Shown: piece by piece, positions 45,057 through 52,922 of the stretch
How positions within the stretch are numbered: the stretch's first letter is position 1
Layout: each line of letters starts with the position of its first letter
From: Lentzea terrae
Lineage (GTDB): Bacteria > Actinomycetota > Actinomycetes > Mycobacteriales > Pseudonocardiaceae
Length of the DNA: 64,000 bases
Direction: 5' to 3'
Assembly: GCF_003265345.1 (NCBI RefSeq)
Contig: NZ_QFWW01000030.1
Location: 310,001-374,000 of the forward strand
The notes under the pieces: model-generated
What the model saw: the letters and a program-made list of their open reading frames with translations, nothing else
What the model was told of the DNA's origin: nothing
The model's database searches: none
Program-made: the position numbers and the translations under genes

Positions 45057-45758
45057 ATGATCCAGTTGACCGACCTCATCGTCACGGTCGCTCAAGAGGC
45101 CGACGACGCCCTCGTGCGCCTCGCGAAGGCCGTCGAGCTGAGCGGTCAGCTGAACGAGCTCGGCGACCACCTGATCGGCCACTTCGTCGACGAGGCACGG
45201 CGTGGTGGTGCGAGCTGGGCCGAGATCGGCGAGAGCCTCGGCGTGACGAAGCAGGCCGCGCAGAAGCGGTTCGTGCCCAAGGAGTCGCCGGAGCTCACCA
45301 AGCCGTCGATGGAGCGCTACACCCAGCGCTCGCGCCGGGTCATCGCCCTGGCGCGGCACCACGCGCGGTTCAGCGAGCGCATCGGCACCGAGCACCTGCT
45401 GCTGGGGTTGCTGGACGAGTCGGGCGGGCTCGCGGCCAAGACCATCGCGAAGCTCGAGTCCGGCGACGGCAGCACGCGCATCGCGGTGCTGCACCGGCTC
45501 GACAACGAGGCCAAGCAGCGGCCGGAGAAGCAGCCGTACTCGACGCACTGCAAGAAGTCACTCGAACTGGCCGTGCGGGAGGCGCTGCGGATGGGCCACA
45601 TGTTCATCGGCACCGAGCACATCCTGCTCGGCGTGCTGCTCGAGGAAGGTGGGACCGCGGCCGACGTGCTGCACTCCACCGGAGTCACGCACGCGGCCGC
45701 GGCCGCTCACATCGAGAAGATCGTCAACGGACCGCAGCGAGTGCTTCCGGGAGCGTGA
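45057..45758 (+). CDS. HTH protein fused to double Clp N-terminal domain
   Basis: 233 residues. The N-terminal ~80 residues include a helix-turn-helix (GGASWAEIGESLGVTKQAAQKRFV), and ~85-225 are two Clp-N repeats (ARFSERIGTEHLLLGLL and GHMFIGTEHILLGVLLEEGG). Clp-N normally docks substrates or adaptors on ClpC/ClpB; there is no AAA+ motor here, so this is a DNA-binding protein with a chaperone-interaction or stress-sensing module. Two near-identical palindromes overlapping its own promoter point to autorepression. The 3' end overlaps priA by 35 bp. Confidence 0.85.
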   Translation: MIQLTDLIVTVAQEADDALVRLAKAVELSGQLNELGDHLIGHFVDEARRGGASWAEIGESLGVTKQAAQKRFVPKESPELTKPSMERYTQRSRRVIALARHHARFSERIGTEHLLLGLLDESGGLAAKTIAKLESGDGSTRIAVLHRLDNEAKQRPEKQPYSTHCKKSLELAVREALRMGHMFIGTEHILLGVLLEEGGTAADVLHSTGVTHAAAAAHIEKIVNGPQRVLPGA

Positions 45759-46455
45759 AAGCACCGGCGTACAAGGCTTTGCCGATGATCGAGCCTTCCA
45801 CGCCGTCACGCGAGAGCTTCGCCAGCGCGACCAGGTCGTCCACAGTGGACACGCCGCCGGACGCGATCACCGGCGCGTCGGTGCGGGCGCAGACCTCGCT
45901 CAGCAGCTCGAGGTTCGGGCCCGTCAGCGTGCCGTCCTTCGACACGTCCGTCACGACGTAACGCGCGCAGCCGTCGCGGTCGAGCCGATCGAGGACCTCC
46001 CAGAGGTCGCCGCCGTCCGACGTCCAGCCGCGGCCCTTCACCCGGTGGCCCTGCTCGGTGATGCGGACGTCCAGGCCCACGGCGATCTTCTCGCCGTGCG
46101 CCGCGATGGCCTTCGCGCACCACTCCGGGTTCTCCAGCGCGGCCGTGCCCAGGTTCACGCGGGCACAACCGGTGGCCAGCGCGGCCTCCAACGACGCGTC
46201 GTCGCGGATGCCGCCCGACAGCTCCACCTGCACGTCCAGCTCGCCGACGACGCGGGCGATCAGCTCGCGGTTCGAGCCGCGGCCGAACGCGGCGTCCAGG
46301 TCGACGAGATGGATCCACTCCGCTCCGTCGCGCTGCCACTGCAGGGCCGCGTCCAGCGGCTCGCCGTAGTTCGTCTCGGTACCGGCTTCGCCCTGCACGA
46401 GCCGGACAGCCTTGCCATCAGCCACGTCAACAGCGGGGAGGAGTGTGAACGTCAC
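45724..46455 (-). CDS. priA: bifunctional phosphoribosyl isomerase A (HisA/TrpF)
   Basis: 243 residues, TIM barrel. In actinobacteria PriA isomerises both ProFAR (histidine) and PRA (tryptophan). Catalytic Asp residues are in LLPAVDVADGKAVRL and YVVTDVSKDGTLTGPN, the phosphate loops in VELSGGIRDD and IASGGVSTVDD. No trpF occurs in the trp block, in keeping with dual function. The ATG overlaps the stop of the secreted-protein gene (ATGA). Confidence 0.94.
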   Translation of the reverse strand: MTFTLLPAVDVADGKAVRLVQGEAGTETNYGEPLDAALQWQRDGAEWIHLVDLDAAFGRGSNRELIARVVGELDVQVELSGGIRDDASLEAALATGCARVNLGTAALENPEWCAKAIAAHGEKIAVGLDVRITEQGHRVKGRGWTSDGGDLWEVLDRLDRDGCARYVVTDVSKDGTLTGPNLELLSEVCARTDAPVIASGGVSTVDDLVALAKLSRDGVEGSIIGKALYAGAFTLPEALAAVR

Positions 46456-47681
46456 CCGCTCAGCCTAGCGTCCCCCAGCACGAGGGCGGCCACGCGCTCC
46501 TGGGCGTCCGCGGTGCGCGCAAATGTCGCCGGCACGGGCGTGACCAGGAACCCGACGAAGCTCGGGTACTGCTGCGCCAGCGCGAGGTGCATGTACTGCG
46601 TGCTTTCAAGATCGGCGTCGGTGCGGTCCGCGCACGGCGCCTGCGGCGACCCTTCCGGCATCAGGAAGAGCTCCTTGCCCGGCGCCCGCTGCTCCAGCTT
46701 GGTCATCCGCTCCTCGAGCTCCACGTAGCCGGCGCAGTGGTCGTGGAACGCGACCGCGTCGGCCTCCGCCGGCGGCTGGAACGCGTCGTCGATCGCGGGA
46801 CCGGCCACGACGAACACGACCTTCTTGCCGGGGAAGAGCTTCTTGATCTGACGCGCGGTGCCGGCGTCCCTGACCACGAAGCCGTCGACGTGCCGCTCGG
46901 CGGCCGCGGACGCACCGACCTCGACGAGGTTCAGGTTGCTGTGCCCGCGCACGTCCTGGGCGCGGGCACCGAGGTAGCCGTAGTAGCGCAGGGTCGCACC
47001 GAGCCGCTTGCGCAGGTGATCGGAGTTCAGCGCCTCGATCTTCAGGTCGTCGACGAGGCTCGCCGTCGTGGCGCTGCCGGAGCCGAGGTAGACCCACAGC
47101 CGCTCGGTCGGGACCTCGGCGCCGAGCGCGATGTTCCGCTGTTCGCCGTTGACGGTGACGTCGAGCGCGGCGCCGGAGAGCTTCAGCGTCACGGCGAACG
47201 AGTTGCGCGGCGTGACCGACGTGGACACCACCGGCTTGCCCGGCTGCGAGATCTCCACGGTTCCGTTGGCGCGCAACCGGAAACCGAGATCGATGTCCTG
47301 TCCGGACGGATGCCCCGTGATGTTCGCAGAGCGGGCGAGCACGATCGACGACCACCCGTCCGCGGCCGGCGTGAGCTTCGCCGAGATCGTCGAACCGGTG
47401 GAGGGCGCGTCGAGGCGCACTGCGGTCGTGTCGCCGCGCATCGACAGCGTTCCTGGCCGGCGCGGATCGTTGACGTGCACGGAGCCGCCCGCGACGCGGC
47501 TGTACGTGACGGCGCCGGTGCCCTGGCGTTGTCTGAGGTTGTCGTTGAGGCCGTTGGTCAACGGGTTGTGCACGGCCCCGTCGAAGTTGTCGTGGAACGG
47601 TGCCGGTACGGCGAGTGCGCCCCCAGGCACAGCAACGGAGGCAGCCGTCAAAGCGGCTACCGTCAGCAGTCGTGTGATCAC
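46452..47681 (-). CDS. secreted protein inside the his operon
   Basis: 409 residues from a GTG that overlaps the hisH stop (GTGA); its own stop overlaps the priA start. A signal peptide is clear (ITRLLTVAALTAASVAVPGGALA, cleaved near residue 24). Residues ~28-200 look like a concanavalin/LamG-type jelly roll (FHDNFDGAVHNPLTN; WSSIVLARSANITG; LWVYLGSGSATTASLVDDLKIEA). The C-terminal ~200 residues are alpha/beta, possibly a degenerate TIM barrel (RYYGYLGARAQ; KKVVFVVAGPAID; KELFLMPEGSPQ). No catalytic pair can be assigned. An extracellular protein wedged between two cytosolic histidine enzymes with overlaps on both sides is odd. Confidence 0.75.
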   Translation of the reverse strand: MITRLLTVAALTAASVAVPGGALAVPAPFHDNFDGAVHNPLTNGLNDNLRQRQGTGAVTYSRVAGGSVHVNDPRRPGTLSMRGDTTAVRLDAPSTGSTISAKLTPAADGWSSIVLARSANITGHPSGQDIDLGFRLRANGTVEISQPGKPVVSTSVTPRNSFAVTLKLSGAALDVTVNGEQRNIALGAEVPTERLWVYLGSGSATTASLVDDLKIEALNSDHLRKRLGATLRYYGYLGARAQDVRGHSNLNLVEVGASAAAERHVDGFVVRDAGTARQIKKLFPGKKVVFVVAGPAIDDAFQPPAEADAVAFHDHCAGYVELEERMTKLEQRAPGKELFLMPEGSPQAPCADRTDADLESTQYMHLALAQQYPSFVGFLVTPVPATFARTADAQERVAALVLGDARLSG

Positions 47682-48319
47682 GACAAGGTAGTCAACCAGT
47701 TCTGCAGCAGCTGCGCGCCCGCATCGCCGGACTTCTCCGGGTGGAACTGGGTCGCCCACAGCGGTCCGTTCTCCACCGCGGCCACGAACTCGTCGCCCGA
47801 GTGGTCGGCCCACGTGACCAGCGGCGGCTTGATGTGGTCGGCCGCCTCCAGCTCCCACTTGCGCACGCCGTAGGAGTGCACGAAGTAGAACCGGGTGTCC
47901 TCGTCGAGCCCGGCGAAGAGCTGCGAACCCTCCGGCGCGCGGACCGTGTTCCAGCCCATGTGCGGCACGATCGGCGCCTCGAGGCGTTCGACCGTGCCCG
48001 GCCACTCGCCGCAGCCCTCGGTCAGCACGCCGTGCTCGATGCCGCGCTCGAACAGGATCTGCATGCCCACGCAGATGCCGAGCACCGGCCGGCCGCCCGC
48101 GAGGCGCTCCCCGATGATCCGGGCGCCGCGCACGGAGTTCAGGCCCTCCATGCACGCGGCGTAGGCACCGACGCCGGGCACGACCAGGCCGTCGGCGTCG
48201 CGCGCGGCCTTCGGGTCTGCTGTCACCTCGACATGGGCGCCGACCCGCTGAAGCGCGCGCTCGGCCGAGCGCAGGTTGCCGGAGCCATAGTCAAGTACGA
48301 CGACACGTGCCACGACCAC
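47678..48319 (-). CDS. hisH: imidazole glycerol phosphate synthase, glutaminase subunit
   Basis: 213 residues, class I glutamine amidotransferase. The nucleophile is in LGICVGMQILF, the His-Glu pair in TQFHPEKSGDAG. It also shows VLDYGSGNLRSAERAL and LVVPGVGAYAACM. It feeds ammonia to HisF. It starts 3 bp after the stop of the preceding hypothetical gene, so the promoter must be further upstream. Confidence 0.96.
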   Translation of the reverse strand: MVVARVVVLDYGSGNLRSAERALQRVGAHVEVTADPKAARDADGLVVPGVGAYAACMEGLNSVRGARIIGERLAGGRPVLGICVGMQILFERGIEHGVLTEGCGEWPGTVERLEAPIVPHMGWNTVRAPEGSQLFAGLDEDTRFYFVHSYGVRKWELEAADHIKPPLVTWADHSGDEFVAAVENGPLWATQFHPEKSGDAGAQLLQNWLTTLS

Positions 48320-48322
48320 AGG

Positions 48323-49141
48323 TTAGTCGGTCGGGGCGGCACCCTGCGTAACCGGTATGACCGGCAACACGGTGTTGATCGGTTTCCGGCGCACCAGCTG
48401 GCGCTGCAGCGACACCAAGAGGACGACCAGCAGCACGACGAGCAACGCGCTGAGCGTGTAGTACACCACCATCGACAGTTGCAGCAGCACCGTCACCAGC
48501 CCCGCCAGCGCGATCAACGGCAGGAACAGCGCGAGCGGCCACCTCTGCGCTCGTGGCGGCTGCAGCGACTCCAGCACGCCGTCCGCCCGGCCCTCGCCGG
48601 TGAGCTCGGCGACCTGCGCCACCTCCGCGAGCCCTGCGGCGCGGAAGAACTCCGGGATCGCCTCGCGGCCGTTGTCGAAGTCGCGGATGCGTTCGAGCGC
48701 GCCCTTGCGGCTGGCCGCCGGGTGCAGCGCGGTGAGCTTGTCGATGGCGTCCTGCTGCCACTTGTCCTTCTCGCGCAGGTTGACCAGACCGGCCGTCGAG
48801 CGGTCGAAGAACCTGCCGACCGGGCCCGACTGCTTGGCCTGCGCCGAGAGTTCGAGGATCGCCTCTCGCGAGCCCCACATCGAGGCGCGGCCGAGCGTGG
48901 TGGTGAAGAGGTAGAGCAGCGCGGCGTCGTCGTTCCACACCGCCAGCGCGGCACCGCCCCCGATCTTGCGCACCCTGTTGGTCATGTACGCGGCCTCGCT
49001 GAGCGTGGTGGCCGGCGAGGGCAGCAACACCGTGCCGGACTGCACGGGGACGAGCGCCGCGGGGCCCACGTTGCGGCTGTGCATGGCCTTCTGCAGCTCG
49101 GCGGCACCCAACGGGGTCCAGATCAACATTCTCACGCGCAC
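48323..49141 (-). CDS. hypothetical protein with two C-terminal membrane helices
   Basis: 272 residues, unrecognised. The soluble N-terminal ~200 residues (MLIWTPLGAAELQKAM; LLYLFTTTLGRASMWGSREAILELSAQAK) are followed by two adjacent hydrophobic segments at ~212-256, and a short basic tail. The GTG at 49141 is favoured because AGGAGG lies 6 nt upstream; ATG at 49129 is the alternative. It overlaps or abuts the next hypothetical gene, which has the same soluble-then-two-helices design, and lies 3 bp before hisH. Confidence 0.7.
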   Translation of the reverse strand: MRVRMLIWTPLGAAELQKAMHSRNVGPAALVPVQSGTVLLPSPATTLSEAAYMTNRVRKIGGGAALAVWNDDAALLYLFTTTLGRASMWGSREAILELSAQAKQSGPVGRFFDRSTAGLVNLREKDKWQQDAIDKLTALHPAASRKGALERIRDFDNGREAIPEFFRAAGLAEVAQVAELTGEGRADGVLESLQPPRAQRWPLALFLPLIALAGLVTVLLQLSMVVYYTLSALLVVLLVVLLVSLQRQLVRRKPINTVLPVIPVTQGAAPTD

Positions 49142-49142
49142 A

Positions 49143-49916
49143 TCATTCCTCCTCGGCCGCGCGGGCCCAGGCCGACATGCCAAGAACGTCGCGCTCGGGG
49201 AACGGCTCGGTGCGTCGCGCACGGAGAATCGACACGACGCTCTGCCCGGATCCCACCACGAACGCGAGCGTCAACAGCACGTACAGCACCACGGTGAACT
49301 CCGTGGGGAACGGCGCCCAGCTGAAGACCCACCCGGACACGGCCAGCCCGGCGATCGCGCCGAGGAGGTGGACGACCGGGTTTCCCGCAGGGATCTGAGC
49401 TGCCCCGCTGCGCTCGCCGAAGAGACGTTCCCACCACTGCTTCTCGTGCTGCGGCACGGCATCGTCGACCTCGCCGGCGTCGATCTTGATCAACGCGGCG
49501 GCGTCCAGCGCGAAGCCGGCGGACTCCAATGCGATCCGCAGCGCGCTGAGCCCGTCGAGCACACCGTGTGCGCGCACGGCCTCAACGGCGCCGGCGAGCC
49601 AGCTCAGCCCGTCCGGCAGACGTCTCGGCGGGGCCGGCTCGAAGATGTCATCAGGACCGAACCGCCACCCGCGCACCGCGCCGTCGGAGTAGACGATCCA
49701 CGCGGTCGTCTCCGTCCAAACCAGACCGACCCGCACGCCTTTCACGGCGCGCAGGTTGTCCGCCACCGTGTCGGACGTGTACGGATCCGGACCGAGCACG
49801 AACGTGCCGTGCGGAACGGGCACCAGCAACCGAGGCCGGGCCGCGCGTCTGCTCAACGCCGTCCGTGTCGAGTCCGGATCTGATGTGGTCCAGATGACCA
49901 CCCGCGGGGTGTGCAC
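49143..49916 (-). CDS. hypothetical protein with two C-terminal membrane helices, paired
   Basis: 257 residues from the GTG at 49916 (an upstream ATG at 49988 would add 24 residues). Unrecognised: RVVIWTTSDPDSTRTAL and LLVPVPHGTFVLGPDPYTSDTVADNLRAV open an alpha/beta domain, and the end is two helices (NPVVHLLGAIAGLAVSGWVF; FTVVLYVLLTLAFVV). Its stop is 1 bp before the next gene's start, so they are probably partners. The start codon lies in the arm of a large palindrome. Confidence 0.65.
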   Translation of the reverse strand: MHTPRVVIWTTSDPDSTRTALSRRAARPRLLVPVPHGTFVLGPDPYTSDTVADNLRAVKGVRVGLVWTETTAWIVYSDGAVRGWRFGPDDIFEPAPPRRLPDGLSWLAGAVEAVRAHGVLDGLSALRIALESAGFALDAAALIKIDAGEVDDAVPQHEKQWWERLFGERSGAAQIPAGNPVVHLLGAIAGLAVSGWVFSWAPFPTEFTVVLYVLLTLAFVVGSGQSVVSILRARRTEPFPERDVLGMSAWARAAEEE

Positions 49917-49941
49917 GGTCAGGCATCTTGCCTGACCGTGC
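49913..49941. promoter_or_regulatory. 29-bp palindrome at a gene start
   Basis: Perfect 13-bp arms GCACGGTCAGGCA (49913-49925) and TGCCTGACCGTGC (49929-49941) with a 3-bp centre. It lies between the transketolase genes and a hypothetical gene and contains that gene's probable GTG start. It may be a terminator, an operator, or an RNA hairpin masking the start. Confidence 0.55.
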
Positions 49942-50013
49942 GGCTTTTCACCCCTAAACGACGCGAGAAGGCGCGCCGGTCCAGTCATCCCCCATGACTG
50001 CGAACATGTTTCT

Positions 50014-50907
50014 TCACCCCCTGAAGAAACTCCGCACAGCACTCCCCAGCCCCACCACGTCGAGGTCGTGCGCGGCGTCATGATCCTCGGCCGTGCCGTA
50101 GTTGCGGAGCTCTGCGTGTCGTTTGACGCCTATACAACGCACGCGGTGCGGGAATAGTTGCAAGGCATCGGAAATCAGATGAGCTGAAGTTCCCTCGAGG
50201 TACGGCTCGACCACCATGACGTCGGCGTGGTCGGTGGCGCTCACCGCCTTGACCAGTCCGTCCGAGTCGAACGGTCGGACCGTGGCCGCGTACAGCACCG
50301 TGACGTCGGCGTTCTCCGCGTCCACCGCCTTCAGCACGCGGTCGAGCATCGGTCCAACGGCAAGCACCACCCCCCGTTTTCCGTGACGCAGTGCGGTGAA
50401 TCCCTCACCCACCGGATACGCCTGACTGTTCTCGTGCAGCGAAAGCCTGACGTAGACCCGGTTGTCGCCCATCAAGGCTTCCTTGAGCAACGGCGTGACC
50501 TCGTCCGCATGGCCGGGCACGTGCACCGTCCAGCCCGGCAACGTGTCGAACAACGCGACATCGCCCGGCGACTGGTGCGTACGCCCCCACACCGGGTCGT
50601 CGTAGGAGGCGCCGATGCTCACGAACACCGCACCCACGTCCTGATGACCGATGTCGAGCTTGATCTGCTCATACGGCCGTTCAACGAGAAACGGCGCATA
50701 GCTGTGCACGACCGGCCGCAGTCCGGCCAACGCCAGACCGCCCGCCACGCCCACCATGGTCTGCTCGCGGATCCCGACGTCCACGACGCGTTCGTTCTCC
50801 TGCGGGAACTCGTTGCTCGAGATCACCGCCGTCACCACGGCGATCCGCGGGTCGTTGTCGATCTCCTCGTTGACCGTCTTGACGAAGGCCTGGCGCATCG
50901 TGGTCAT
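50014..50907 (-). CDS. transketolase, C-terminal subunit
   Basis: 297 residues. It contains the pyrimidine-binding domain with the TPP-activating Glu (VVDVGIREQTMVGVAGGLALAG) and the C-terminal domain. It is encoded apart from the N-terminal half, as in other split transketolases and transketolase-like enzymes of sugar pathways. Its start overlaps the N-terminal subunit's stop (ATGA). Whether it serves the pentose phosphate pathway or a special sugar pathway cannot be told. Confidence 0.9.
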   Translation of the reverse strand: MTTMRQAFVKTVNEEIDNDPRIAVVTAVISSNEFPQENERVVDVGIREQTMVGVAGGLALAGLRPVVHSYAPFLVERPYEQIKLDIGHQDVGAVFVSIGASYDDPVWGRTHQSPGDVALFDTLPGWTVHVPGHADEVTPLLKEALMGDNRVYVRLSLHENSQAYPVGEGFTALRHGKRGVVLAVGPMLDRVLKAVDAENADVTVLYAATVRPFDSDGLVKAVSATDHADVMVVEPYLEGTSAHLISDALQLFPHRVRCIGVKRHAELRNYGTAEDHDAAHDLDVVGLGSAVRSFFRG

Positions 50908-51569
50908 CAGTAGCTCTTCTCGATCTTGGCGACGACCACGTGCGGGCGGTCGTGCGGCGCGGTCAGTGCGGCGAAGACGGCCTCGTGGTCGCGGCCGTCG
51001 ACCTCGGCGGTCGACCAGCCCTCGACGGCGAACCTCTGCGCGATGCCGCCGGGCCACCCGTACATCGCGGACTGGTTGTCGATCACGATCGCGGTGAGGT
51101 TCGCGACGTTCAGCCTGGCCGCCACCGCGATCGCCTCGTGGTTGCTGCCCTCGTCCAGCTCACCGTCACCGACCAGCACGAACGTCCTGCCCGGGCTGCC
51201 GTGGATCCGCTGCCCGAGCGCCGTCCCCACCGCGATCGGCAACCCGTGCCCGAGCGAGCCGCTGCTGATCTCGACACCTTTGACGAGCACCCGGTCGGGG
51301 TGCTGGCCGAGCGGGCTGTCCCACGACGTCCATTCGTCCAAAGTGGACTCTTCGATGAACCCCTTTTCGGCGAGGACGGCGTAGTACGCCATCGGCCCGT
51401 GCCCCTTGGAGAGCAGGAACCGGTCGCGGTCGGGGTCGTCAACGGTCGCCGGCGTGACGTTGAGGACGCGGTCGTAGAGGACCCAGAGCACGTCGATCGT
51501 GGAAGCCGCAGCCCACTCGTGCTTCTCGTCCCCGGTCATCCTCGCGAAGAGCTCTGGTATCCGTTGCAT
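50907..51569 (-). CDS. transketolase, N-terminal subunit
   Basis: 220 residues, somewhat short for the family (often ~270). It has the TPP/metal motif LVGDGELDEGSNHEA followed by VIDNQSAM, the phosphate site in LLSKGHGPMAYYA, and SSGSLGHGLPIAVGTALG. Together with the next gene it makes a full enzyme. The ATG is 8 nt downstream of a possible -10 (AACAGT) and a SoxR-type box lies in the promoter. Confidence 0.9.
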   Translation of the reverse strand: MQRIPELFARMTGDEKHEWAAASTIDVLWVLYDRVLNVTPATVDDPDRDRFLLSKGHGPMAYYAVLAEKGFIEESTLDEWTSWDSPLGQHPDRVLVKGVEISSGSLGHGLPIAVGTALGQRIHGSPGRTFVLVGDGELDEGSNHEAIAVAARLNVANLTAIVIDNQSAMYGWPGGIAQRFAVEGWSTAEVDGRDHEAVFAALTAPHDRPHVVVAKIEKSY

Positions 51570-51585
51570 GCCACCAACTGTTCAA

Positions 51586-51603
51586 CCTCGACCATGCTGG
51601 AGG
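51586..51603. promoter_or_regulatory. SoxR box between soxR and the transketolase genes
   Basis: CCTCGACCATGCTGGAGG keeps the CCTC-N10-GAGG geometry of SoxR sites (E. coli soxS has CCTCAAG-N4-CTTGAGG). On the minus strand TTGACC (51607-51602) is spaced 19 bp from AACAGT (51582-51577), the stretched spacing that MerR-type activators correct. Confidence 0.6.
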
Positions 51604-51624
51604 TCAAGCAGCTACGATGATCGG

Positions 51625-52089
51625 GTGAGCAAGTTGCCGGAAATGCTGACCATCGGCCAGGTGGCCGACCGCAGCGGAGTCCCCCACACCGCCCTGCGCT
51701 TCTACGAGGACCGCGGCCTGATCGCCTCGGTCCGCACCGCGGGAAACCAACGCCGCTACCAACGCTCGGTGCTGCGCCGTCTGGCCTTCATCCGCACCGC
51801 ACAACGCGTGGGCCTGACTCTGGAGGACGTCCGCGACGCCCTGGCCCAACTTCCCGACAGCCGCACGCCCACCAAATCCGACTGGGAACGCCTCTCCCGC
51901 TCCTGGAAGACGGAGCTCGACGCCCGCATCGACGCGTTGTTCCGGCTGCGCGACCGGCTGACCGGCTGCATCGGGTGCGGCTGCCTTTCGCTGCGCAGTT
52001 GCGCATTGCAGAACATCGACGACGAGCAGGCGTCGCACGGCCCCGGCGCTCCCAAGCTCAAGCCGGTGCTGGAGGGCGGCACGGTCTAG
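51625..52089 (+). CDS. soxR: redox-sensing MerR-family activator SoxR
   Basis: 154 residues. The N-terminal MerR winged helix (LTIGQVADRSGVPHTALRFYEDRGLI) is followed by a dimerisation helix and the [2Fe-2S] ligand set C115-x2-C118-x-C120-x5-C126 (CIGCGCLSLRSC), exactly the SoxR spacing. SoxR responds to redox-cycling compounds and activates promoters with 19-bp spacers. The GTG at 51625 follows TACGAT by 6 nt (leaderless). The stop overlaps the convergent hydrolase. Confidence 0.95.
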   Translation: MSKLPEMLTIGQVADRSGVPHTALRFYEDRGLIASVRTAGNQRRYQRSVLRRLAFIRTAQRVGLTLEDVRDALAQLPDSRTPTKSDWERLSRSWKTELDARIDALFRLRDRLTGCIGCGCLSLRSCALQNIDDEQASHGPGAPKLKPVLEGGTV

Positions 52090-52922
52090 CCGGTTGCCAG
52101 GAACTCCCGCACCGCGCTCAGGTACCCAGCGGGCTCGTCTACGTGCACCATGTGGCCCGCCTCCTCCAGCACGACGGCACGCGCCCGCGGGATCAGCTCC
52201 AGCGTCGGCTCGACCAGACCGACCGGGAACGTCATGTCCTGCCGCCCGTGCAGCAACAGCACCGGGATGCCGAGCGCCGCGATCCGTTGCGCCGCATCGG
52301 GGAGCCGCGGTGAGACCAGACTCCCTGCCAGGAACGGCCGCGCCCACTCGCCGCCGAACCGGATCTCCTCCAGCCGCCGCAGGTAGCCGGGCATCGCCTC
52401 GGCGCGCCTGATGTTCGCGGACGCGGCCGCAAAGGCCTCGGCGCGCACGCACTCTTCTGGCGAGAGGTTCGACTGCCACGGGTCTTCCTGACGTGCCAGG
52501 ATCTCGTCCCGCTCGGTCCACCCGGCGAAGGCGTCCGGCGGCACCGGCAACACGCTGCTGCCCGACACGATCAGGCTGCGCACGCGCGACGGATGCGTGA
52601 TCGCGAACCGCTGCGCCACCATGCCGCCGTACGAGTGGCCGAGCACGTCCACGCGCTCGACGCCGAACGCGTCCAGCACGCGGACGAGGTCCCGCATGAT
52701 CCCGTCCGGGTGGTACTCCTCCTCCGGCACGCGGCCTGACCTGCCGCAGCCGCGCAGGTCGGGCATCAGCAGCCGGCAGTCGAGGCGCTCCAGCGGGTCG
52801 CGCAGGTAGCTGTGGTCCCAGTCGGGGCCGCCGTGGATCGCGAGCAGCGTCCGGTCGGTCGTGCCCTCCTGCCAGGCCACGAAGATCTCGGGCCCGCCGG
52901 GCACCACTCGGTCACGCAACAC
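52086..52922 (-). CDS. alpha/beta hydrolase (proline iminopeptidase-like)
   Basis: 278 residues. Nucleophile S97 in the elbow GHSYGG, oxyanion region HGGPDWDHS, acid in HGRQDMTF and His in EAGHMVHVD. The HGGP motif and cap region resemble the proline iminopeptidase/haloalkane-hydrolase side of the superfamily; the substrate is unknown. It overlaps by 11 bp the downstream membrane gene. Confidence 0.85.
   Translation of the reverse strand: MLRDRVVPGGPEIFVAWQEGTTDRTLLAIHGGPDWDHSYLRDPLERLDCRLLMPDLRGCGRSGRVPEEEYHPDGIMRDLVRVLDAFGVERVDVLGHSYGGMVAQRFAITHPSRVRSLIVSGSSVLPVPPDAFAGWTERDEILARQEDPWQSNLSPEECVRAEAFAAASANIRRAEAMPGYLRRLEEIRFGGEWARPFLAGSLVSPRLPDAAQRIAALGIPVLLLHGRQDMTFPVGLVEPTLELIPRARAVVLEEAGHMVHVDEPAGYLSAVREFLATG

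Noticed and set aside
48323..49916. The two hypothetical membrane genes as paralogues of each other
   Set aside because: They share the layout (soluble part, then two helices) but I see no residue-level similarity, so only pairing is claimed.
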